Source of the DNA: Cyathus striatus
Taxonomy: Eukaryota; Basidiomycota; Agaricomycetes; Agaricales; Nidulariaceae
Direction of reading: 5' to 3'
Assembly: GCA_025738555.1 (NCBI GenBank)
Contig: JAOVFP010000010.1
Span: 4,041,501 to 4,105,500 of the forward strand
DNA: 64,000 bases
Of the stretch, positions 56,656 through 64,000 are shown one piece after another. The position numbers were made by a program, and so were the translations under genes. Under the pieces are notes generated by a model. That model was not told the DNA's origin, searched no databases, and was given only the letters and a program-made list of their open reading frames with translations. Position 1 is the stretch's first letter. The number at the start of each line of letters is the position of its first letter.

Positions 56656-59085
56656 TTAGAAGAAAGCATGGTACGCACTGTACTTCGGTCCTCCACCACC
56701 CTCCGGGACAGTCCAGGTAACATCTTGCGAAGGAACTTTGACGTCGCATAGTTTACAGCGGATGTAGTTCTATTCAGTTCGTCAGCCTTTCCTTCTCTTT
56801 CTCTCTCAAAATAAAAAGTGAAAAACGAACCTGGGAGTTAATGACCAACTTCTTTCTTCCCCACCCCTCTTTCTTGCCTTCACCATCCCGAGCCTCAACG
56901 TATTCATACACACCCGCAGGACACGCATGACCCAGCAAGCCAGCATAATCTTCCACATTACGCTTAACATGCTCCCGTCCGCACTTGAGTTCGTCTTTCT
57001 CGAAAGAGGCGGGTTGAGCAGCGAAGCCTGCGCCTACAACCACATTGCCCTCCTTACCAGCTTCCATAGCGTCCAGCTGATCCATAAACTTCCTAGCCTT
57101 GACAACGCGTAAATGAACAGGCTGGTCTTCGGCGTGGTTTGTCCCTGTTAAAGCGACGCTTGTCATGAGGTCTGTTGAGAGTGGTGGTTCAAATGCAGGG
57201 TATTCTATTGGTTTGTGTTGTCTTGAGGAGTCTGTGTAGGATGAGTCGTAAGAGTTGAGGGTGTCCTGCATGGGGGGTGTTAGTGGTTGAATCGACGAAG
57301 AGAGGATATGTAATAGAAATCGAAGAATTAAGAAAGTGAGGCGAAGGCTACACGAGCCGGAGGGCAGAAATAAGATGTAAGGGTAGTAAGAGCCTGCATG
57401 AAGCACAGGCAATAGCTAGAACGAAACGTTGACTGACCTCACCCTCCACAGAATGCTTAAACGTCCACGGTATCCTCCCCTTGAAAAACAACGTATCCAC
57501 ACCTAAGTACGCTACACCTCCCCATATACCAAAGGCAGTATCAAACGAAGGCCGCAAGTTGCGAACTTCATCCCAAATCCATGATTTACGCAGGTTGGTA
57601 TTGTATGATTTCATGTCGACTGCTCTTCTTTCTGTAGCTTGGGCCTCGGAAGCAGGAGCAGATTCTACACACAGCAAAGCATTAGCAGCGAACTTGAGAA
57701 GCAGAAGCAGAACTCGTACCTTCACTCACCTCAACATCAGTACGCCCAACAACCGCCTCAAAAGCAGCCTCTGCCGCAAGCATCCCGCTCTTCATCGCAT
57801 TGTGGGTCCCCTTGATCTTGGCTATATTCACGAAACCGACTGAACATCCAATAAGCGCTCCACTGGGGAAATGCAGCTTGGGGATGGCTTGGAGGCCGCC
57901 TTCGTTGAGGACGCGGGCGGCATAGGAGAGGCGGGCGGAGGACCCGCTTAGGAGTGTGCGGAAGTAGGGATGGTGTTTCATGCTCTGCGAGAAAGGGGGA
58001 TAAGGAGAGGAAAGAAGAGGGAATTTAAGAGAGACATACCTGGAATTCGCGGTATGGGCTTAAGTATGGGTTTTTATAGTCCAAACTCAATGACAAGACC
58101 TAGGGAAAAAGGCCATCGCCCATATGATATACCCACCCACCGCCATACGTCTGCCAATCCAACGGCTTGCCCATCGTATGCACCACCTCTCCGGGACGAT
58201 ACTGCTCCGGATCCACCCTCCACACCTCTTTCAATCCTATCCCATAAGTCTGAGGCTACGCCTCCTTGCGCAATTTATATCGGTTGATGGCTTGTTTCGA
58301 TAGCGATCCATGCGCACCTTCTGCCAGGAGCGTCACCTTAGAGCGGAATGCCATCCCAGGTTCGAAAAAGGCTTTCTCGTGGAACGTCCGTGTCAGTCCG
58401 ACTTCAAGCTTCATGTCACCATGCCCTGTACACTATGCGTAGGTATCCCCCACGGATCTACCGAGTCTTCTTCCTTGCTATAAAGAAGCTGGGTTCCAGC
58501 GAAACCGGGGTACATCTCCACGCCGTACTCTTCCTCCGCTATCCCTGCCAACCAGCGTGTGAATTGCGAGAGGGAGACGATGTAGTTCCCTGTGTTGTCC
58601 ATTTATGGGGGGTGCGGCATGGGTATGGAGAGCGACTTTGTGAGGTAGAGCATTTTGCTGTGCGTCGCGGGTTGGGTGAGTGGGTAGTTTAGGTGTGCTG
58701 CTCGCCAGGATGGCAAGAGCCTGTCTAGGGCGTGCGGCTCGATTACTGCACCTGAGACGATGTGTGCACCTGGTAGGGTGGTTAGTTACGATGCTTATGC
58801 GTATCGTTTGAAAAAACGCACCGACTTTGGATCCCTTCTCGAGAACCACGACTCGTATTTCATTCGCCTTCTCCCTCTCCAACTGCTTCAGCCATATAGC
58901 GGCACTGAGCCCCGCAGGCCCAGCACCGACGATACATACGTCCGCCTCGTACTCCGCGCGTTCGATTTCGCAGGGTTGAAATAGTCAGATTCTTCTTGGA
59001 GTAGGTGGGAGACGTGTAGTCTTCGAGGTATCGGCGTTCTGAGAGTTCGCGGGCGGAGGATGCGTCTGCGGGTGCACCGTAACAT
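56656..59085 (-). pseudogene. Electron transfer flavoprotein-ubiquinone oxidoreductase (ETF-QO), decayed
   Basis: ETF-QO passes electrons from ETF to ubiquinone at the mitochondrial inner membrane. Colinear pieces: an Arg-rich mitochondrial-type N-terminus (MLRCTRRRILRPRTLR), the FAD motif [151 protein letters not shown] and LLGHACPAGVYEY. Introns of about 50 nt remain. Damage: a 1-nt frameshift near 59000, stops near 58600 (HPP*MD), 58250 (KEA*PQ) and 58095 (LFP*VL), and the first Cys of the terminal [4Fe-4S] motif is Tyr (NYIRCKLCD at about 56750). A functional copy presumably exists elsewhere. Confidence 0.85.
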
Positions 59086-59442
59086 GATGATGGTAGAGGT
59101 GGAAGATAGGAGAAAGGATGGAGAGGCTGGGAGGGAGGAGGAGAGAAGTGTAGAACTTCAACCCAGACGGGACTCGGATGCGGGGAGGATTGAAAATTAG
59201 CGCCTTCCCAAAATAACACCGCAACGCTCAAGCTACACATACTGAGGAATAACAAAAACATGTACGTTCACTTTCATTCTCTTCTTCGTGTTCGCAGTTT
59301 TGTGTTTGTTCTTTGAGTTTGGAGGAGAAAATCAGAGAGAACTGTTAAACATGTGCATGAACATTGGCATTTTTACTCTCTGTTACATTGTTCTGTCCTC
59401 TCAAAGATAAGATTACATAAACTATTGCTTCCGTCAACCACC
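59086..59442. promoter_or_regulatory. Intergenic region between divergent ETF-QO and met2 genes
   Basis: 357 bp separate the two divergent start codons and presumably hold both promoters. No clear TATA box or conserved operator seen; there is a CT-rich stretch before the met2 ATG (TCATTCTCTTCTTCGTG). Confidence 0.4.
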
Positions 59443-60766
59443 ATGTCCCCATTCTCATCTCTCCTCGACCAGAGCACATTCACCGTTCCCTCCTTCGCCC
59501 TCGAATGCGGCGCAGAACTAGTCCAAGTCCCAGTGGCATACAAAACATGGGGAAAGCTCAACGCAACCAGGGACAACGTCATGATCATCTGCCATGCCTT
59601 TACGGGTAGCGCAGACGTGCAAGACTGGTGGGGCCCCCTAATGGGCAAAAACAAAGCCTTCGATCCAACCCGCTACTTCATATTCTGCGCAAACGTCCTA
59701 GGCTCCCCATACGGCTCTGCCTCACCCGTCACCCCCAATCCAGCTAACAATACCCCCCTACGGCCCCGAATTCCCCCCCACAACAATCCGCGACGACGTG
59801 CGCCTGCACAAACTCGTCCTCGACTACCTCCAAGTCTCCTCCGTGGCTGTAGCAATTGGCGGCTCAATGGGTGGAATGGCAGTCCTTGAATGGCCCCTCT
59901 GCACACCACAAAACTACATACGGCATATCATCCCCATCGCCACCTCTGCTCGCCACTCCGCCTGGTGCATCTCCTGGGGCGAAGCACAGCGCCAGAGCAT
60001 CTACTCCGATCCGGGATACCTCGATGGCTTCTACGATGCCCAGCCGGCAAGTGGTCTTGCTGCCGCACGCATGGCCGCCCTCTTGACCTATCGCAGCAGA
60101 GATAGCTTCGAGAGCAAATTTGGAAGAAAGCCGCAAGTCGTTAGTGCGCAGACGGGAGTCGGCGCAATTACACCCCCTGATTCTCCAAAGTCACAGGGAA
60201 GATCAATCGAGGCCCTCGCAGCGCATAATGACGGGCATAGGAATACGAAATTGGGTGCGCCCTCTGAGCCAGCGGAGATGTCCCCATCCCCAAAGCCTCC
60301 CATATTCAGCGCCCAATCCTACCTCCGCTACCAAGGGGACAAATTCACAGCCCGCTTCGATGCAAATTGTTACATTCACATTACAAGAAAGCTCGATACC
60401 CACGATATTGCTCGTGGCCGATGTCCCTCCTCCCTCGACAACGACGCGGACCTGTTCCAAGTCCTCGCACAACTCCCTCCACGCGCGCTAGTAATAAGCA
60501 TAGCGACTGATGGGCTATTTACCCCCCAAGAGCAGCGCGAGATCGCAGCTCACACTCCTGACGCCGAGCTCGTTACCATTCCTTCTCCCGATGGACATGA
60601 TGGCTTCCTGCTTGAGTTTGAGGCGATCAACAGGCATATTTTAGGCTTTTTGAAGAGAGAGTTCCCGGAGTTGTATCTTAACGAGGATGGAGAAGAGGTG
60701 GAAAGCTTTGAGATTACAAAAACAAGCGTGTTTGGAGAAGCTGAGGTTGATGTTGTCAGGTGGTAG
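59443..60766 (+). pseudogene. met2: Homoserine O-acetyltransferase, with one frameshift
   Basis: Transfers acetyl from acetyl-CoA to homoserine in methionine synthesis. The ATG at 59443 has a good context (CAACCACCATGTC). Alpha/beta-hydrolase blocks in order: LECGAELVQVPVAYKTWGKL, IICHAFTGSADVQDWWGPLM, FCANVLGSPYGSASPVT, then after a frame change VRLHKLVLDYLQVSSVAVAI, the nucleophile elbow GGSMGGMAVLEWP, ATSARHSAWCISWGEAQRQS, YLRYQGDKFTARFDANCY, the catalytic Asp region SIATDGLFTPQEQ and the catalytic His in PDGHDGFLLEF. The two halves are out of frame by one base at a C-run near 59751-59757 (ATACCCCCCTACGG). That is either a true single-base insertion or a homopolymer sequencing error. Otherwise the full length is present, so it could be functional. 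Confidence 0.85.
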
Positions 60767-61934
60767 GTGCGGTGGTGAGTATCCTTACAATATACGGACT
60801 GCAGCAGTTCAAGGAATAAATTTCATAAACAGTTCGTTGAAATGCCTATGAAACACTACATCAAATGATATGCTTGGGCAGCCTTCTTCCCAAGTACACC
60901 CTGCTTCGCACTTTTACCCCTTGGACTTGACAGTATTTTCTTCTTTTTCTCTCTCTAGTGACAGCAATGCACGTTTGTTGGAACTCGACCTTCGAAACCG
61001 AAACGGTCTTAACAGCTGGCATCGCCTTTGCACCAACCTCTTCGTTGTTCACTTCACCAGCAACAGCGGTAAGCACATACCACCGCCCTTCGTCCGAATC
61101 GTCCAAGGTGCAATTCCACAGCGGCAAGCTGACGCTAGTGCTAGTTTTGAGTTGGAAGCTCTGGACATTTTCCAGCTGCCTTTGATGTTCTTTACGATAT
61201 AGGGTATGGCAGACTTGATGTTATCGAGTATCTGTGCGGGTGTATGCCCAGCCTGGTGACCTTGACAACGCTGGAAGAACGTTAGTTGGTTAAAAATGCA
61301 TGTATAAGTTGCATGCGTACATGCAAGTGCCCTGATCTTAGTTCATGTACGTCGAAGAAACAGCGCGTTCAAGCTCGCTTTTGATACCCTTTCATGTTAG
61401 ACACGCGAGTATAAGCTGCCTATAAAAGATAAGCTCGAGCTCTTTTCCGCGAAGAACAAACGCACTTTTTAGCAGCAAAGAATTAAACCGTATTCCTTCA
61501 ACAGCACCCTGCGTGCCTCGTAAGCCTTGAATTTGCCCTTCGGCTTGTCCACTCTGACGACTCGTGAGATGAACTTGACACCATTCGCTTCGAGGAGGTC
61601 TTTGTATTATCGCTTCGTGATCAAGTGTCAGGTGATGTACGAGGATCGACTAACGGGTGAACTACAGGTCTGCAGCAAAGATTAGAAATATAAGAGGGGA
61701 ATAAAGAAGTAAACTCACATTCTACATGGTTTAAATTTTTGTGTCGGCGAAACGGACTTGACGGCGATATTTAGCCAGATGTATGGCCCCTTTCTGTTAA
61801 AACTCTGTCTCCTTCAGTTTCCTGGTGCATTGATTCATGAGCATGAAGGACATCGAGTGCGCGCTTGCACTGTGTCAGAGATGCATGAATGATGAGAGTC
61901 GATGAGTTGGTTTTTTGACATGTCGGCAGCGATG
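60767..61934. other. Intergenic region with faint coding remnants
   Basis: No gene supported. On the minus strand at about 61485-61620 a coding-like stretch reads NGVKFISRVVRVDKPKGKFK then AYEARRVLLKEYG and a stop. I could not assign it. It may be part of the same decayed locus as the CPSase remnants just to the right. Confidence 0.35.
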
Positions 61935-62365
61935 AATGAATCATCAATAGCTCGAGTCGCCTTCTGAATAGTCTCGTCAAAGGTACGACCAATACTCATA
62001 ACCTTCATGCTACTGGGGTGCCCAACCTACAGCGGCATCTACGGTTTGCTCGTGATCGATAGAATAAGGGAGAAGATGGAAGCGAGAGATTGAAACGTGA
62101 AAGCGGGCTCAGGATATGGATTTTGTGGGAGTAAGTTGCGAGATTTATGAGCGAATGAGATATATTCAGCGGTCGCCCTAGCTCTCTCGCGCGGACAGCT
62201 CTGTGCTCAGGCCTGTCCTCGGTGTTTTCTGGTGCCACCAGGTCCATTGGGGAAGAAAAGACCGTCATATGGTTCTTACTCGGTGAGGAAATCGTTTGGT
62301 GAAGCGGCAGATCTGGTTGTACTTTGTCCCAACATCGACGAAGAGCTTGTATGAGGAGACCCGAG
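61935..62365 (-). pseudogene. Remnants of a carbamoyl-phosphate synthase gene (GATase and CPSase pieces)
   Basis: Minus-strand fragments in different frames: YKLFVDVGTKYNQICRFTKR (about 62290-62350) and YDGLFFPNGPGG (about 62235-62270) match the glutamine-amidotransferase part of the fused pyrimidine CPSase (URA2 type; there xVDVGxKYNQIRxxxxR and YDGLFxxNGPGD). Next, MKVMSIGRTFDETIQKATRAIDDSF (as two joined pieces, 61935-62013) matches the end of the large-subunit ATP-grasp half. In a real gene these are many hundreds of residues apart; here they are under 250 bp apart, so large deletions have occurred. The catalytic Cys and His regions are absent. Confidence 0.6.
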
Positions 62366-63842
62366 GGATGTATTTTGATAGAGATGGCGGTGACGTTGGT
62401 TAAGGTCAGAGATAGGAATGTCGGTGACAAGGTTATGTAATAGTCGATGCATCAGGCGTGGATAATGGCATATCGCTGTCTTCATGTCCACCAAAGACTC
62501 AACTATACATGAACGAAATGCATAGACATATTAATGAAGATGCGCGAAGGTGATGTTCTAGTGGCCAGATAAGCACACTTACCGTCCTCTTGTCGTCCTT
62601 CTCTCCTTGCTCTCTCCAGGCCCTGCAGACATCCATACGAGTCGTATTGCTTCCTACGGGCATTCGTCGGCGAATCTTGTTCACGCGTATGACAATATAC
62701 TTACTAGGCAAATATGCTGAGTTCGACGTCGCGTATGGCTCGCGTTCAGCTTCGAGTCTTCGACGTCCACTCGTTAAAAACAACCGTTTAACCCTTCCAA
62801 TCGCGTACCCTCCCCAAGCCAACGCGAGGCATAAATGCCACTGTTGGAATAGTAAAAGACTCTGGATGTGAGCTCTGGAATGTGAGCCATCGAACTTGAT
62901 CCTTTTCGAGGCCAAATCACGATTCACGAAAGTTATTTTTCTTCTGCGATATATCACAAAAGAGTTTCCCCCGTGGTGCAGAACACAACTCATAGCGACG
63001 GTTGCAAGGCAACAAATGGGCCTTTTTTTTCGTGATTTATGCATATGCCTCATCACCCTTGGCGTGATCAGCGCAAGATCAGCGTCATTGTTTTTCATGG
63101 ATAACAAGCTATAACAAGTGCTTCTCTCTGAGAACCCTACGAGTCGCCGATGCAACCAGTACAACGTACCAGCGGAACAGTTTTGTTCGCAAGTACGGTA
63201 TCTGAGGCCTAATAATAATGGGTTAATATTCTCAGGAACCCTGCCACTGGCATTCCGCTCCGTTTTCATTTTGTATCCATCCTTTTGCGTTCAATGCAAT
63301 TTCAGTCTTGACGCCTTAATTTTGTGCTTATTCATCAAGTAGCTCTCATTCCCTCCAAGTCGCGTCTGCACGCGTCCCGTAGAAATCTACCAACGCTCGG
63401 AATCAATCCCCGATAGGATCATGGTAAACTTGAGAGAGTTACGCGTCCTATCGTACCTAGTCTGGGCATTCATCTGCATCGACATTTTGCTTGTTTTTCG
63501 GTGCGCAGAGCGATTGCCATTTCACCAGATTGCTTCTTGCGATTACCCCGTCAGGCACAATATCACTTTGCCGTGCCACGCCTATTCCATGAGCTGCGTA
63601 ATTGTACCCAACACCCGATCACTGTCCGGGGGGACGCATGGGAGCTCCTGTATAAAAGGACGATACCTCTTGTGCTTTCTATTCTCACACATTTACAGCC
63701 TGGTTGCTACTGTTATTACGGGTGCTTGAAGAAACCCAACTTTTCTTATTTCATCTTTACAGTCTCACAGCCCGGTTGCTAAATCCCCTCCCACTTCACC
63801 CCTCAACTTTCAACTAAACCCTCACATTCTTTGTCAACGACG
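62366..63842. other. Intergenic region upstream of the AA9 gene
   Basis: A 256-codon minus-strand open frame (62499-63269) is present, but it has no recognisable motif, an Arg/Leu/Ser-rich composition and no splice or homologue evidence. I treat it as chance. From 63640 on the sequence is promoter and 5' leader of the AA9 gene. Confidence 0.4.
63651..63659 (+). promoter_or_regulatory. TATA box of the AA9 gene
   Basis: TATAAAAGG lies 192 bp upstream of the ATG at 63843. A pyrimidine-rich leader (CCCCTCCCACTTCACCCCTC) and two similar short segments (ACAGCCTGGTTGCT, ACAGCCCGGTTGCT) lie between. Confidence 0.5.
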
Positions 63843-64000
63843 ATGCTTCAGCTTATTCCCTTTGTTCTTGCGTTTGCTGCTCAGCGCACTGCCGCCCATG
63901 GTGGCGTTATTGGTTTCGGTAATGGTGGTACTTACTATCCCGGATGGCATGCATACAACACGGAAGTCGGTCAGGTTACTATTGCTAGGCAATATGCTAC
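63843..64000 (+). CDS. AA9 lytic polysaccharide monooxygenase, 5' part (runs off window)
   Basis: Copper-dependent oxidative cleavage of cellulose, secreted. A signal peptide MLQLIPFVLAFAAQRTAA is followed directly by HGGVIGFGNGGTYYPGWHAY. The N-terminal His after cleavage is the copper-binding His1 of AA9, and the T-x-Y-P-G-W segment is typical of the family. The frame is open to the window end (52 codons). Start context ACGATGC. This gene looks intact as far as visible, unlike the broken genes to its left, and indicates a plant-biomass-attacking fungus. The second copper His and Tyr are beyond the window. Confidence 0.85.
   Translation, partial: MLQLIPFVLAFAAQRTAAHGGVIGFGNGGTYYPGWHAYNTEVGQVTIARQYA

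Noticed and set aside
62499..63269. 256-codon minus-strand open frame
   Set aside because: Composition is unlike a typical protein, no motif or splice pattern, and it lies in the AA9 upstream region; probably chance.

Overview
The window looks like nuclear DNA of an Agaricomycete-type basidiomycete fungus. Evidence: introns of about 43-60 nt with GT...AG ends; Kyakuja-Dileera-Zisupton (KDZ) transposases carrying CxC5/CxC6 zinc clusters; chromodomain-bearing Ty3/gypsy elements; two-gene PIF/Harbinger elements; and, at the right end, the start of an AA9 lytic polysaccharide monooxygenase (LPMO). I cannot name the species. About 56 kb (1-55750) is AT-rich, nested transposable-element DNA. The last 8 kb is more GC-rich and holds host genes, several of them broken.

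Layout. 1-12700: a KDZ element on the minus strand (1-1558 plus 9407-12700) is split by a second KDZ element (copy A, 1559-9406) flanked by the 8-bp repeat TTAGCCAG. Both carry GC-rich minisatellites upstream of the gene. 12750-12835: a degenerate tRNA-like or SINE-like unit. 13080-15700: a large non-coding palindromic element. 15760-17990: gypsy debris on the minus strand. 18427-25152: KDZ copy C, interrupted by a 1.4-kb non-autonomous element (which itself holds a foldback) and by a solo LTR. 25200-27876: KDZ copy D on the minus strand. 27877-38026: two related gypsy elements, the second (29657-38026) inserted in a further copy of the palindromic element. This gypsy element is ambisense: gag-pol runs leftward, and a separate spliced zinc-cluster/coiled-coil gene runs rightward between pol and the 3' LTR. 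38027-42056: AT-rich DNA with one inverted pair of coding remnants. 42057-45102: PIF/Harbinger element 1. 45199-49604: hAT element. 49747-55751: PIF/Harbinger element 2, which contains fragments of host genes including an intron-bearing piece of XPF/RAD1. 56656-59085: a decayed ETF-ubiquinone oxidoreductase gene. 59443-60766: homoserine O-acetyltransferase with a frameshift. 61935-62365: scraps of a carbamoyl-phosphate synthase gene. 63843-64000: the AA9 gene, running off the window.

How the parts relate. The KDZ copies share one architecture. An N-terminal region (Lys/Glu-rich, with copy-specific repeats) is joined to the CxC5-CxC6-KDZ transposase by a short phase-2 intron in copies A and C, so this is probably one gene rather than two. 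Both Harbinger elements carry a DDE transposase gene and a Myb/SANT-type gene that converge. Most autonomous copies are inactivated, largely by C-to-T/G-to-A changes (TGG to TGA, CGA to TGA, Asp to Asn in catalytic motifs), which would fit cytosine-methylation decay or a RIP-like process. The host gene copies next to the transposon block (ETF-QO, met2, CPSase) are also damaged.
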